Notes: generated by a model from the letters alone, not told the origin. DNA of 64,000 bases from Guyparkeria sp016278265 (GCF_044582145.1 NZ_JBDODO010000003.1); one strand, 5' to 3'. Shown: positions 24,059 to 33,910, counted from the first letter of the stretch. Numbers and translations: made by a program.

Positions 24059-24898
24059 TCACTCGGCCGCGCGATCACTGACATCGGCCGCCAGCTCCCG
24101 GCTGCGGTCACGCGAGGCACGAATCGCCCGGGCGAAAGCTTCGCGCACGCCCGACTCGTCCAGCGCCGCGATCGCCCGCTCGGTGGTCCCGCCCGGCGAA
24201 CAGACCCGGCGGCGCAACTCGGCCGGCGAGTCGTCCGCCGCCAGCGCCAGCTTGGCCGCACCGAACACGGTCTCCAAGGTCAGCAGGCGCGCCACGTCCG
24301 GCGCCATGCCCATGTCCTCGGCCGCGGCCTGCATCGACTCCATCACGTAGAAGACGTAGGCGGGGCCACTGCCGGACAGCGCCGTGACCTCGTCAATCTG
24401 CGATTCGGCATCGAGCCACTGCACCACGCCGACCGCCCGCATCAGCGATTCGGCATCGTTGTGCTGTTCGCGACTGACCGCCTCGGCGGCGAACAGCCCG
24501 GTCGCACCACAGCCGACCATCGACGGGGTGTTGGGCATGGCGCGCACGATCGCGGCGTGACCGTTGAGCCATCGGGCCAGGGCGGCGACCGGGATGCCCG
24601 CGGCAATCGAGACCACCAGCTGCCCCGCCGCCAGATGAGGGGCCAGGTCTTCGGCGACCGTCTGCATCACCTGCGGCTTGACCGCCAGAACCACCAGCTG
24701 CGCGCCCTCGATGGCCGCGTGGTTGTTCTCGGTCGTCTCCGCCCCGAGCTGCTCGCCCAGGGCGCGTCGCCGATCGGCGTCCGGCTCGGCCACCACGATC
24801 GATGGCTTGGCACCGGCGGGAGCGTCCTTGAGCATGCCGCCAATGAGTGCGGCGGCCATGTTGCCGCCACCGATGAAAGCTATCCGCGAGGCGTTCAT
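24059..24898 (-). CDS. proC: Pyrroline-5-carboxylate reductase
   Basis: 279 aa enzyme for the last step of proline synthesis. The N-terminal Rossmann motif is IAFIGGGNMAAALIGGM. The C-terminal signature ALSGSGPAYVFYVMESM forms the substrate pocket. Length is normal. It lies between yggT and yggS on the same strand, with a 75-bp gap to yggS, the standard cluster. Confidence 0.96.
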   Translation of the reverse strand: MNASRIAFIGGGNMAAALIGGMLKDAPAGAKPSIVVAEPDADRRRALGEQLGAETTENNHAAIEGAQLVVLAVKPQVMQTVAEDLAPHLAAGQLVVSIAAGIPVAALARWLNGHAAIVRAMPNTPSMVGCGATGLFAAEAVSREQHNDAESLMRAVGVVQWLDAESQIDEVTALSGSGPAYVFYVMESMQAAAEDMGMAPDVARLLTLETVFGAAKLALAADDSPAELRRRVCSPGGTTERAIAALDESGVREAFARAIRASRDRSRELAADVSDRAAE

Positions 24899-24973
24899 TG
24901 TCTCACCTGCCCTATGTGCGTGAATCCAGAACCCAGAAAAATAACACGAATGGCAACCGCCGGCCGCCGCCCC

Positions 24974-25636
24974 TCAGGAATCGCGCGGCCCGAACAGCGC
25001 CGTGCCCACCCGCACGACGGTCGCCCCCTCGGCAATCGCCGCCTCGAAATCGCCGCTCATCCCCATCGACAGGTCGGGCAACGGTTCGGCCAGTGACGCG
25101 TTGAGCGCCGCGAGTTGAGCGAAGGCCGCGGTATTCCCCGGTCGCGGAATACACATCAGGCCGCGCAGGCACAGCGTCGGGTACTCGGCACACGCAGAGA
25201 CGATATCGGGCACATCGGCCGGATCGGCCCCGGATTTGCTCGCCTCACCGTCGACATTGACCTGGATCAGCACGTTTAGCGGGCCCATCACCGGATCGCG
25301 CTGCTCGCCCAGTCGGCGCGCGATCTTGGCGCGATCGACACTGTGCACCCAGTCGAAATGAGCGGCGATCGCGCGGGTCTTGTTCGACTGGATCGGGCCG
25401 ATGAAATGCCAGGTCAACGACAGGTCGGCCAGCTCGGGCTGCTTGTCGATCGCTTCCTGCAGGTAATTCTCGCCGAAGTCCTGCTGCCCCAGCTCGTCCA
25501 GCGCGCGGATGGCCTCGGCCGGTTGGCGTTTGCTCACGGCCACCAACGTCACCTCGCCCGAGCCGGCGGGACGATCGGCATTCGCCACCTCGATGCGCTC
25601 GCGGATGCCGTGGTATGCGCTTTCTCTATTTCCCAT
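24974..25636 (-). CDS. yggS: PLP homeostasis protein (YggS/PLPBP)
   Basis: 220 aa fold-III PLP-binding protein. TLVAVSKRQPAEAI contains the PLP Lys, followed by FGENYLQEA, WHFIGPIQSNKT, and the late LSMGMSGDFEAAI. It has no enzymatic activity known and buffers vitamin B6 and amino-acid pools. The start at 25636 is placed by family length; it is divergent from pilT. Confidence 0.95.
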   Translation of the reverse strand: MGNRESAYHGIRERIEVANADRPAGSGEVTLVAVSKRQPAEAIRALDELGQQDFGENYLQEAIDKQPELADLSLTWHFIGPIQSNKTRAIAAHFDWVHSVDRAKIARRLGEQRDPVMGPLNVLIQVNVDGEASKSGADPADVPDIVSACAEYPTLCLRGLMCIPRPGNTAAFAQLAALNASLAEPLPDLSMGMSGDFEAAIAEGATVVRVGTALFGPRDS

Positions 25637-25768
25637 CTTGCACCTTGTGCGTGTTCGTTTTACCTTGTCTGCAACGAGGGCCAAGCCGCGTCACTGCGGC
25701 GCTTCGGGCCCTCGGCAGGCACCATCAATGGACTATTCACGGGGCCCTCCCCCGCAAAGGACGATCGC

Positions 25769-26818
25769 ATGGCCGAATCCCGAGATATCGACTCCCTGCT
25801 GATGTTCACCGTCAAGAACGGGGCATCGGACCTTCATCTTTCGGCCGGTGAACAGCCCCGGGTGCGGATTGACGGTGACATCCGCAAGGTCAACGTGCCG
25901 GTAATGGACCACAAGCAGGTCCATTCCATGGTGTACGACATCATGAACGACCGGCAGCGCAAGGAGTACGAAGACAACCTCGAGGTCGACTTCTCCTTCG
26001 AACTGCGCGGCCATGCCCGCTTCCGGGTCAACGCATTCAACCAGAACCGCGGCGCGAGCGCGGTCTTTCGCACCATCCCCAGCAAGGTCCTCACCCTCGA
26101 ACAGCTTGACGCGCCGAAGGTCTTCCAGGAGCTGTGCGACTACCCCAACGGCATCGTGTTGGTCACCGGCCCGACCGGTTCGGGCAAGTCGACGACGCTC
26201 GCGGCTATGGTCGACTACGTCAACGACCATCGTAACGACCATATCCTTACGGTCGAGGACCCGATCGAATTCGTCCATGACTCCAAGAAGTGCCTGGTCA
26301 ACCAGCGCGAGGTTCATCGCGACACCCACAGCTTCAACGCCGCGCTGCGCTCGGCGCTGCGCGAAGACCCGGACGTCGTCCTGGTCGGTGAGCTGCGTGA
26401 CCTGGAGACCATCCGCCTGGCCCTGACCGCGGCAGAAACCGGCCACCTGGTCTTCGGCACGCTGCACACCAACTCGGCGGCCAAGACCATCGACCGGATC
26501 ATCGACGTCTTCCCTTCGGCGGAGAAGGACATGGTGCGGGCGATGCTCTCGGAATCCCTGCGCGCGGTCATCTCGCAGACACTACTCAAGAAGATCAGCG
26601 GTGGGCGCGTTGCGGCCCATGAGATCATGCTGGGCACACCGGCAATCCGCAACCTGATCCGCGAGAACAAGGTGGCGCAGATGTACTCGTCGATCCAGAC
26701 CGGCCAGGCACAGGGGATGCAGACGCTCGATCAGAACCTCAAGCAGCTGGTCACCCGCGGCGTCGTCTCCAAGGAGCTCGCGCGCGGGCGGGCAAAGAAC
26801 AAAGAAGACTTCAGGTAA
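25769..26818 (+). CDS. pilT: Type IV pilus retraction ATPase PilT
   Basis: 349 aa hexameric motor. Walker A is GPTGSGKSTTLAAM near residue 135, the Walker B region has DPDVVLVGELRDLETI, and the His box is TGHLVFGTLHTNSA. The PilT-specific AIRNLIRENKVAQM motif near residue 290 separates it from PilU. It sits at the cytoplasmic pilus base. It is followed by two further PilT-family genes in the same direction. Confidence 0.96.
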   Translation: MAESRDIDSLLMFTVKNGASDLHLSAGEQPRVRIDGDIRKVNVPVMDHKQVHSMVYDIMNDRQRKEYEDNLEVDFSFELRGHARFRVNAFNQNRGASAVFRTIPSKVLTLEQLDAPKVFQELCDYPNGIVLVTGPTGSGKSTTLAAMVDYVNDHRNDHILTVEDPIEFVHDSKKCLVNQREVHRDTHSFNAALRSALREDPDVVLVGELRDLETIRLALTAAETGHLVFGTLHTNSAAKTIDRIIDVFPSAEKDMVRAMLSESLRAVISQTLLKKISGGRVAAHEIMLGTPAIRNLIRENKVAQMYSSIQTGQAQGMQTLDQNLKQLVTRGVVSKELARGRAKNKEDFR

Positions 26819-27001
26819 CGCGTAACGCGCCTGGGTTAAGGCGTCACGCGCCTGGGGCAATCCCCGAGGCAATCGTTTGGCGATCGGATCACGCCGATGC
26901 CGCGAAGGGAAGCTCTTGAAGAGCTCACGCCTCGCCTGAATACCTCATCCACGCCGGCCAGCCAGGGCGGCCGGGCGGACAACGCAAGCCGGGAATTCTC
27001 G

Positions 27002-28147
27002 ATGGACCGTCAGCAAGCAGCCAACTACGTACAGGCCCTCCTCAAACGGGCCGTTGAACGCGACGCCTCCGATCTGTTCGTCACCGTCGGTGCGCCACCC
27101 TCGGCCAAGATCGACGGCAAGGTCGTCCACCTGACCGACCAGAAACTCTCGGTGGAAAACACCCAGATGCTCGTCCGCTCGATCATGACGGACAAGCAGG
27201 TGGCCCAGTTCGAGGAATCCCACGAGGCGAACTTCGCCATCGCCCTGCCGGGGGTAGCGCGCTTTCGTGTCAACGCGTTCATGCAGCGTGGCAGCGAGGG
27301 CATGGTGCTGCGGATGATCCGCTCGGAGATCCCCAACTTCGACGACCTCAAGCTCCCCGGCATACTGGGCGAGATCGCGATGACGCCCCGAGGCCTGGTG
27401 ATATTCGTCGGCGCCACCAGTTCAGGCAAATCCACCTCGCTGGCCGCAATGCTCGACTATCGCAACGAGAATTCGCGCGGTCACATCGTGACCATCGAGG
27501 ACCCCATCGAATTCGTCCACAAGCACAAGGGATGCCTGGTCACCCAGCGCGAGGTGGGAGTGGACACCGAGTCCTTTGGCGCGGCGCTGAAGAACACCCT
27601 GCGCCAGGCCCCCGACGTGATCCTGATTGGCGAGATCCGCGATCGCGAGACCATGGACCACGCCATCGCCTTCGCCGAGACCGGTCACCTGTGCCTGGCC
27701 ACGCTGCACGCGAACAACACCAACCAGGCACTGGACCGCATCATCAACTTCTTCCCCGAAGAGCGGCGCCAGCAATTGTTGATGGACCTGTCGCTCAACC
27801 TCAAGTCGGTGATCTCGCAGCGCCTGTTGCGCAAGCCGGACGGCGACGGCCGGGTTCCGGCCGTGGAAGTGCTGATCAACACCCCCCTGCTCGGCGACCT
27901 GATCTTCAAGGGCAATGTCTCCGAGATCAAGGAAGTGATGAAGCGTTCGCGCGAGCTCGGCATGCAGACATTCGACCAGGCCCTGTTCGACCTCTACGAC
28001 AGCCACCAGGCCGACTACGACGAAGTCATCAGCAAGGCCGACTCGGTCAACGATCTGCGACTGCGCATCAAGCTCGACAGCAAGCGCGGTCTACCCAAGA
28101 GCCGCGAGGACGGCGCCGAAGACGATCTCAAGGTCGAATCCGACTGA
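27002..28147 (+). CDS. pilU: PilT-dependent retraction ATPase PilU
   Basis: 381 aa. Walker A reads GATSSGKSTSLAAML. The Walker B region is DVILIGEIRDRETMDHAIAF, and the C-terminus has SRELGMQTFDQALFDLY, the PilU pattern. The start at 27002 begins MDRQQAANYVQALLKRAVER; the 183-bp gap after pilT has imperfect direct repeats of ACGCGCCTGGG (about 26825-26860) but no clear terminator. PilU assists PilT under load and needs it. Confidence 0.92.
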   Translation: MDRQQAANYVQALLKRAVERDASDLFVTVGAPPSAKIDGKVVHLTDQKLSVENTQMLVRSIMTDKQVAQFEESHEANFAIALPGVARFRVNAFMQRGSEGMVLRMIRSEIPNFDDLKLPGILGEIAMTPRGLVIFVGATSSGKSTSLAAMLDYRNENSRGHIVTIEDPIEFVHKHKGCLVTQREVGVDTESFGAALKNTLRQAPDVILIGEIRDRETMDHAIAFAETGHLCLATLHANNTNQALDRIINFFPEERRQQLLMDLSLNLKSVISQRLLRKPDGDGRVPAVEVLINTPLLGDLIFKGNVSEIKEVMKRSRELGMQTFDQALFDLYDSHQADYDEVISKADSVNDLRLRIKLDSKRGLPKSREDGAEDDLKVESD

Positions 28148-28251
28148 GGGAAGGCCTGGAAAATCATCGACGACCCCTGCGGATCGCTAGGCCTCCAGAG
28201 GCAAGACGCAGTGCCGCCACCCGATCCGCGACCTGAAAAGGACCCCGCCCC

Positions 28252-29406
28252 ATGAGCGAACCGAGCCTCGACCCCTACCTGAAGCTGCTCGCCGACAAGG
28301 AAGGCTCCGACCTGTACTTCTCCAGCGGCACTACGCCCGCGATCAAGATCCAGGGCGAGATGCGCTTTATCGGCAAGGACCGGTTGCGCGCCGGCCAGGT
28401 CGAGGAGCTGGCCCGCTCGGTGCTCAACCAGCATCAGATCGACGATTTCCTCGAGAATCTCGAGCTCAACGTCGCGCTGTCACGTCCGGGCACCGGCCGT
28501 TTCCGGATGAACGTGTTCATGCAGCGTGGCGAGTGGTCGCTGGTGATCCGCTACATCCAGGCGGAAATTCCGCGTGCGGCCGACCTCAACCTGCCGATGG
28601 TGGTCGAGGACCTGATCGTCGAGCGCCGCGGACTGATTTTGGTCGTCGGCGCGACCGGCTCGGGCAAGTCCACCACGCTGGCCGCCATGATCGACCATCG
28701 CGCCGAAACGCGCCCCGGGCATATCCTCACGGTTGAGGACCCGATGGAATTCGCCTTCAAGCACCGCAATTCGGTGGTCAACCAGCGCGAGGTGGGGGTC
28801 GATACCCGCTCGTACGCCGCGGCACTCAAGGAGGCCCTCCGCGAGGCACCGGACGTAATCATGATCGGCGAGGTGCGCGACCGCGCGACCATGGAACACG
28901 CGCTGGCCTATGCCGACACCGGCCACCTGTGCATCAGCACCCTCCATGCGACCAACGCCAACCAGGCACTCGATCGCATCATCCGCTTCTTCCCGTCCGA
29001 ATCGCGCGACCAGTTGCTGATGGACCTATCGATGAACCTCAAGGCGATCATTTCGCAGCGCCTGATCATCGGCAGTGGTGGCAAGCGACTACCGGCGGTG
29101 GAAATCCTGGTCAACACCCCATTGGTCTCCGACCTGATCAAGCGCGGCGAGGTCGACGCGATCAAGGAATCCATGGAGAAGAATGCCTCCAGCGGGTCCA
29201 TGACATTCGACATGTCGGTCTTGGAACTCTTCAAAAAAGGCCTGATATCGCGCAACGAGGCGCTGGAGAATGCCGACAGTCGCAGCAACATGGAATGGCT
29301 GATGAGCTTCGGCAGTGGCCAGGACGAACTCAAGGCCGCGGCAGCCGACTCCAGCGGCATCAAGAGCGACAAGTCGGACAGCAACGAACTGCCGCCGCTG
29401 GACTGA
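28252..29406 (+). CDS. Third PilT/PilU-family ATPase (PilU paralogue)
   Basis: 384 aa. All ATPase motifs are present: Walker A GATGSGKSTTLAAM, the Walker B region DVIMIGEVRDRATMEHALAY, His box TGHLCISTLHATNAN. It is closer to PilU than PilT (no AIRNLIRE motif) but differs throughout, and its C-terminus adds a Ser/Asp-rich tail of about 25 residues. It lies 104 bp after pilU. A tandem trio points to an extra retraction accessory or a motor for a different pilus or surface machine. Confidence 0.85.
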   Translation: MSEPSLDPYLKLLADKEGSDLYFSSGTTPAIKIQGEMRFIGKDRLRAGQVEELARSVLNQHQIDDFLENLELNVALSRPGTGRFRMNVFMQRGEWSLVIRYIQAEIPRAADLNLPMVVEDLIVERRGLILVVGATGSGKSTTLAAMIDHRAETRPGHILTVEDPMEFAFKHRNSVVNQREVGVDTRSYAAALKEALREAPDVIMIGEVRDRATMEHALAYADTGHLCISTLHATNANQALDRIIRFFPSESRDQLLMDLSMNLKAIISQRLIIGSGGKRLPAVEILVNTPLVSDLIKRGEVDAIKESMEKNASSGSMTFDMSVLELFKKGLISRNEALENADSRSNMEWLMSFGSGQDELKAAAADSSGIKSDKSDSNELPPLD

Positions 29407-29416
29407 TCAACGTGGC

Positions 29417-29445
29417 TTGCGTTTGCCCCGACGGACCACGATAAT
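29417..29445 (+). promoter_or_regulatory. Promoter of tRNA-Gly
   Basis: TTGCGT (29417-29422), 17-bp spacer, GATAAT (29440-29445), 11 bp before the mature tRNA 5' end. This fits a sigma70 promoter starting transcription close to the tRNA. Confidence 0.65.
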
Positions 29446-29456
29446 CCTCGACTCCT

Positions 29457-29530
29457 GCGGGTGTAGCTCAATGGTAGAGCAGAAGCTTCCCAAGCTTAAG
29501 ACGAGGGTTCGATTCCCTTCACCCGCTCCA
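29457..29530 (+). tRNA. tRNA-Gly (anticodon CCC)
   Basis: 74 nt cloverleaf: acceptor GCGGGTG/CACCCGC, D arm GCTC..GAGC, anticodon loop TTCCCAA with CCC at 29489-29491, T arm GAGGG-TTCGATT-CCCTT, and genomically encoded TCCA end. It closely matches E. coli glyU. The anticodon stem has a G-A mismatch at its first pair. It reads GGG codons. Confidence 0.96.
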
Positions 29531-29654
29531 GTTTTCCCGGACGCCGCCCGCCACACGCCCGTGCCCCACGGGGCTGTTGGCAACCCCGCCTGATTCCGCC
29601 GAGGCGGCGATCGGGCCATGTCCGGCAGCGGCCGCCAGATGGCATGATCCTCCC

Positions 29655-30737
29655 GTGAGCTCGACCCGCTTCGACATCATCGTCGTCGGTGCCGGCATTG
29701 CCGGCCTGACCAGCGCGCTCGCCCTGCAGCGGGACGGCGCCAGCGTGGCCGTACTCGATCGCCATCGCGCTGGCACCGAGGCCTCCTGGGCCGGCGGCGG
29801 CATCCTCTGCCCGCTGTACGCCTGGCGCTACCCCCAGCCCGTACTGGCCCTCGCTGCTGACGGCATGCGCCGTTACGCCGACCTGCTCGCCTCGCTCGAC
29901 TCCAACGTCGATCCAGAGCGCTGGGTCACCGGCATGGAAATCCTCGATCCGGTTGGCGAAGGCGAGAGCATCGAATCAATCAGTGTGACACTCGCATCGG
30001 CCGGCATCGCCCACCAGTGGCGACCGCAAGGCAAGCACGACGATGATGCGCTTTGGCTGCCCGAGGTAGCCAACGTGCGCAACCCCTATCTGCTGGACGC
30101 GCTCGTTGACACGTTAATCGCCCGAGATATCGAGCTGCGCGAGCAATGCGCAGCCGACAAGGTGTTGCTGAGTGAGGGTCGTGTGAGTGGGGTGTCGACC
30201 AGCGAGGGTGATCTGCACGCCGACCGAGTGGTGATTACGGCCGGTGCCTGGAGCGAGGCGCTGATCCCGGGCCTGCCGGCAGGCAGCCTGTTCCCGGTTC
30301 GTGGGCAGATGCTGCGCCTGGAACCCCGGTCGGAGAACGGGCTCGATCGCATCCTGATGGAAAATGGTGTGTACCTGATCCCGCGACGCGACGGCTCGGT
30401 GGTGGTGGGCTCGACGGTGGAATACGCGGGCTTTGACAAGACGGTGGATGCCGAGGCCCAGGCCCGGCTGCACACCCACGCCTGCCGGCTTTGGCCGCAG
30501 CTGGCCGGGGCCCGCATCACGCATCGCTGGGCGGGCCTGCGGCCCGGTTCGAGCGACGAGATCCCACTGCTTGGAGAGCATCCCTCGATTGCCGGCTTGT
30601 GGGTCAATACCGGCGGCTTTCGCAATGGGCTGGCCATGGCCCCGGCGACCGCCGAACTGCTCGCCCACCGCATGGCCGGACGCCCGACATCCATGGACCC
30701 GGCACCCTATCGCCTAGAGCGCCTGATCGAGAGCTGA
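29655..30737 (+). CDS. thiO: FAD-dependent glycine/D-amino-acid oxidase (ThiO-like)
   Basis: 360 aa DAO-family flavoprotein. The Rossmann motif FDIIVVGAGIAGLTSALAL is at the N-terminus, followed by ASWAGGGILCPLYAWRYP, HRWAGLRPGSSDEIPLLG and GGFRNGLAMAPATAELLA. Pattern and length fit ThiO, which makes the iminoacetate precursor of the thiamine thiazole ring. No other thi gene is near, so another D-amino-acid substrate is possible. The start is a GTG at 29655, 125 bp after the tRNA. Confidence 0.82.
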   Translation: MSSTRFDIIVVGAGIAGLTSALALQRDGASVAVLDRHRAGTEASWAGGGILCPLYAWRYPQPVLALAADGMRRYADLLASLDSNVDPERWVTGMEILDPVGEGESIESISVTLASAGIAHQWRPQGKHDDDALWLPEVANVRNPYLLDALVDTLIARDIELREQCAADKVLLSEGRVSGVSTSEGDLHADRVVITAGAWSEALIPGLPAGSLFPVRGQMLRLEPRSENGLDRILMENGVYLIPRRDGSVVVGSTVEYAGFDKTVDAEAQARLHTHACRLWPQLAGARITHRWAGLRPGSSDEIPLLGEHPSIAGLWVNTGGFRNGLAMAPATAELLAHRMAGRPTSMDPAPYRLERLIES

Positions 30738-30769
30738 CGCCAGCCCCTAGATGAGAACCAAGTCACGCG

Positions 30770-31108
30770 TTAGAGCGCGTCCTCGTTCTCCTCGCTGGTA
30801 CGAATGCGCACCGCACGCCCCACGGGTGAAACGAAGATCTTGCCGTCGCCGATCTTGCCCGAATAGGCCGCCTTGACGATGGCATCGACGACCGGATCTT
30901 CCTGGTCGTCGCTGACCACCACCTCGAGCTTCACCTTGGGCAGGAAATCGACCACGTACTCGGCACCGCGATAAAGCTCGGTGTGCCCCTTCTGCCGGCC
31001 GAAACCCTTGACCTCGGTGGCAGTCAGGCCGTTGATGCCCAAATCCATCAGGGCAGTGCGCACATCGTCCAGCCGAAACGGCTTGATAATCGCTTCGATC
31101 TTCTTCAC
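30770..31108 (-). CDS. glnB: Nitrogen regulatory protein PII
   Basis: 112 aa, the exact PII length. It begins MKKIEAIIKPFRLDDVRTAL from a GTG at 31108, with TGGAGA upstream. The T-loop is KGFGRQKGHTELYRGAEY, with Tyr51 the uridylylation site. The C-terminus matches the GKIFVSPVGRAVRIRTSE ATP-binding signature. Not linked to amtB or glnA, so GlnB is preferred over GlnK. Confidence 0.92.
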   Translation of the reverse strand: MKKIEAIIKPFRLDDVRTALMDLGINGLTATEVKGFGRQKGHTELYRGAEYVVDFLPKVKLEVVVSDDQEDPVVDAIVKAAYSGKIGDGKIFVSPVGRAVRIRTSEENEDAL

Positions 31109-31196
31109 GTCGCTATTCTCCAGACAAGGGGATTTCCCCATAGTGTAATGCACTCGATCGGCCAGCAGAGCAAGCTGACCAGTGAAGCTAGGGAAA

Positions 31197-33443
31197 CTAG
31201 GCCAGATCGATCGGGTCGACATCGATCGACCAGCGCAGCCGCCCGCCCAGCCGACGGCTGCCAACCGAATCGTCCACCTGCCACAAGGCACGGTGCAAGG
31301 TACTGCGCACCCGCGCGAGCAGTAACAGCTGGAAACGATACCGCCCGGCCCGACGTGCTAGCGGCGCCGGCACCGGCCCCCAGACGGACAATTCCTCGCC
31401 GAAACTTTCCCGCAACTCCACGGCGACCTTCGTCAGAAACGCGCGGGCGGTATCCGCTTGCGGCGCATCGGCGCGGATCAGCCCGGCAAAGCGCGTCGGC
31501 GGCAACTCGGCCTGTTCTCGCTCGGTCAGCTGGGCCGCCATCACCGCCTCGTAGTCCTCCGCCAGCAGCCGGCGCAGCACGGGATGATCGGGGTCGTGGG
31601 TCTGCACCAGCACCTCGCCCGGACGCTCGGCGCGCCCGGCACGCCCGGCCACCTGCAACAGCGACTGGGCAAACCGCTCGGGGCCGCGAAAATCCGAGGC
31701 GAACAGCGCCTGATCCGCATTGACCACGCCCACCAGCGTCACGCCGGGAAAATCGTGCCCCTTGACCAGCATCTGCGTGCCCACCACCAGCCGGGCCTCG
31801 CCTCGGGCGATGCGCGCAAGGCTTTCGGCCATCACGCCCTTGCCGGCGGTGGCATCCCGGTCCAGGCGCACGATGCCAAAACCCGGAAAGCGCGCGGCGA
31901 GCACGTCCTCGAGTTGCTCGGTGCCCAACCCGCGCACCGACAACGGGGCCTGGCACGACGGGCAGTCCGCCGGCACGCCCTGCTCGTAACCGCAGTGATG
32001 GCAGCGCAACCGACCGATCTGCCGGTGCCAGGTCAGGAAGGCATCGCAATGCGGGCACCCGGCGACATAACCGCAGGCATGGCAGAGCAGGCTCGGGGCA
32101 TAGCCACGCCGGTTGAGATAGAGCATCACCTGCCCGCCATCGAGCAGGTGGCGTTCGATCGCCCTCAACAAGGCCGGCGAAAGCCCCGCCTCCATGGTCT
32201 GGCCTCGCACGTCCAGGCAATGGATGGCGGGCATGCGTGCCCCGGTGGCCCGTTCGCTCAGCCGCAGGTGGCGATAGCGTCCCGCCCAGGCATGACGCAG
32301 GCTTTCCAGCGACGGCGTCGCCGAGCCCAATAGAATGGGGATGCCCAGTTGCCGCGCCCGCCAGACCAGCACGTCGCGGGCGTGATAAAGAAATCCCTCC
32401 TGCTGCTTGAGCGCGGCATCGTGCTCCTCGTCGACCACGATCAGGCCCGGACGGGCCAACGGCACGAAGGCCGCCGAGCGCGTCCCGATCACCAGCCCGG
32501 CCGTGCCGGCGGCAACCGCGCGCCACGCGGTCAGGCGCTCACCATCGGCCAGCCCCGAGTGCAGGACGGCCGGCTGCACCGCCAGTCGCCGTGCAAATCG
32601 GTCGATCAGTTGCGGGGTGAGCGATATCTCGGGCACCACCACCAGCACCTGCCGACCGGCGGCGAGCTCGCGCTCGATCAGGGCAAGGTAGACCTCGGTC
32701 TTACCGCTGCCGGTCACCCCGTGGAGCAACCAGGCCTGGAACCCGTCGCCGCCGGAGACGACGGCCTCGACCGCGTCTTGCTGTTGTTGATTGAGGGCAG
32801 GCGCCACCTCGCTCCCCGGCTCGGCCGGCACCGGCCACTCGGCGGGCGCCGAGATCCGGGTCGACTCGGCCCAGCCCTTCTCCACCAGCCGGCGGCGCAC
32901 TGCAGCCGGCCCCAGCCTGGCGGCCGGCACGGGTTGGTTCGATGCAGCCAGCGCCTCCAGCGCCTCGCGTTGCCGCTCGCCCCGCGCCGCTCCATCGTTC
33001 AACGCCTTCCGGCCGGCGGGGGTCGATGCCAGCGCCTCGACCTCGAGACGGCGCTCGCCACGCAGGATCTTGGGCAGAGCGGCGAAGACGACGTCACCCA
33101 ACGGGTGGTGGTAATAGGCCGCCGCCCAGCGCAGGCAGGCCAGCGTCTCGGCATCCAGCAGCGGCGCCTCATCCAACACCTCGAGTATCGGCCGGGTCTC
33201 CTGCTCATCGTTCGGGGCCGGTTCGAGCACCAGCGCCACCCGCTCGGACTGGCCGAAGGGCACGCGCACCCGCACGCCGGGCGCAGGCACTGGCCCCACG
33301 GCGAGATCGAAATGGTAGGTAAACCCTCCGAAAAATGGCCCCGGCACCACCGCCGTCCAGGCGGTCACGGCGACGGCAGGCACATCGGGGCGTGCCGGCG
33401 TATCAGGGTGATCCGGGGGGTAATCGGGGGTGTCGAGATCCAT
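31197..33443 (-). CDS. priA: Primosomal helicase PriA
   Basis: 748 aa replication-restart helicase. Walker A is HGVTGSGKTEVYL, followed by DEEHDAALKQQEGF (DEEH box), and GSATPSLES. The zinc-binding region of eight Cys, CHACGYVAGCPHCD then RCHHCGY and DCPSC, is near residue 450. The helicase motif VGTQMLVKGHDFPGVTLV follows. Length fits the family. ATG at 33443 starts MDLDTPDYPP; the N-terminal 30 residues are poorly conserved. Confidence 0.96.
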   Translation of the reverse strand: MDLDTPDYPPDHPDTPARPDVPAVAVTAWTAVVPGPFFGGFTYHFDLAVGPVPAPGVRVRVPFGQSERVALVLEPAPNDEQETRPILEVLDEAPLLDAETLACLRWAAAYYHHPLGDVVFAALPKILRGERRLEVEALASTPAGRKALNDGAARGERQREALEALAASNQPVPAARLGPAAVRRRLVEKGWAESTRISAPAEWPVPAEPGSEVAPALNQQQQDAVEAVVSGGDGFQAWLLHGVTGSGKTEVYLALIERELAAGRQVLVVVPEISLTPQLIDRFARRLAVQPAVLHSGLADGERLTAWRAVAAGTAGLVIGTRSAAFVPLARPGLIVVDEEHDAALKQQEGFLYHARDVLVWRARQLGIPILLGSATPSLESLRHAWAGRYRHLRLSERATGARMPAIHCLDVRGQTMEAGLSPALLRAIERHLLDGGQVMLYLNRRGYAPSLLCHACGYVAGCPHCDAFLTWHRQIGRLRCHHCGYEQGVPADCPSCQAPLSVRGLGTEQLEDVLAARFPGFGIVRLDRDATAGKGVMAESLARIARGEARLVVGTQMLVKGHDFPGVTLVGVVNADQALFASDFRGPERFAQSLLQVAGRAGRAERPGEVLVQTHDPDHPVLRRLLAEDYEAVMAAQLTEREQAELPPTRFAGLIRADAPQADTARAFLTKVAVELRESFGEELSVWGPVPAPLARRAGRYRFQLLLLARVRSTLHRALWQVDDSVGSRRLGGRLRWSIDVDPIDLA

Positions 33444-33554
33444 GACGCGGAGGATACCGCAGGGGCGGCGGTCGCCGTCGACCAAGAATGGGTGAGACCG
33501 GCAAAGGACAAGTAATCAGCCAGGGGACAGTGCCTTCACTCAATCATCAACGGC

Positions 33555-33582
33555 TTGACTATCCCCGACCGTATGGCATAAT
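33555..33582 (+). promoter_or_regulatory. Promoter of rpsT
   Basis: TTGACT (33555-33560), 16-bp spacer, CATAAT (33577-33582). It lies about 68 bp before the rpsT start and is one of the clearest sigma70 promoters in the window. Confidence 0.7.
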
Positions 33583-33649
33583 CCCGCGCCTTGAATTGAT
33601 ATTTACATCAAGCTCATCCGACCTTATAGCCGAATCGAGGAGTTTACCC

Positions 33650-33910
33650 GTGGCCAATACCGCTCAAGCCAAAAAGCGCGTTCGCCAGGCGGAGAAAGCC
33701 CGCCAGCACAACATGGCAATGCGCTCGCAGGTACGCACCGCCTACAAGGCCGTCATCACGGCCGTTAAGGACGGTGATGCGGAAAAGGCGCAACAAGCCT
33801 ACAGTGCTGCCCAGCCGGTCCTCGACCGGATGGTGAACAAGGGCATTCTCAAGCGCAACACCGCTGCACGTCGCAAGTCGACCCTGGTCAATCGCATCAA
33901 GTCGATCTGA
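33650..33910 (+). CDS. rpsT: 30S ribosomal protein S20 (bS20)
   Basis: 86 aa. It begins (GTG start) ANTAQAKKRVRQAEKARQHN and ends TLVNRIKSI, typical S20. GAGGAG lies 8 nt before the GTG at 33650. A non-ATG start for rpsT is also known in E. coli (UUG), where S20 represses its own translation; weak initiation here may serve the same autoregulation. Confidence 0.96.
   Translation: MANTAQAKKRVRQAEKARQHNMAMRSQVRTAYKAVITAVKDGDAEKAQQAYSAAQPVLDRMVNKGILKRNTAARRKSTLVNRIKSI

Noticed and set aside
31105..32526. 473-codon minus-strand frame overlapping priA and glnB in another frame
   Set aside because: Arg/Gly/Ala-rich translation without domains, overlapping two well-identified genes.
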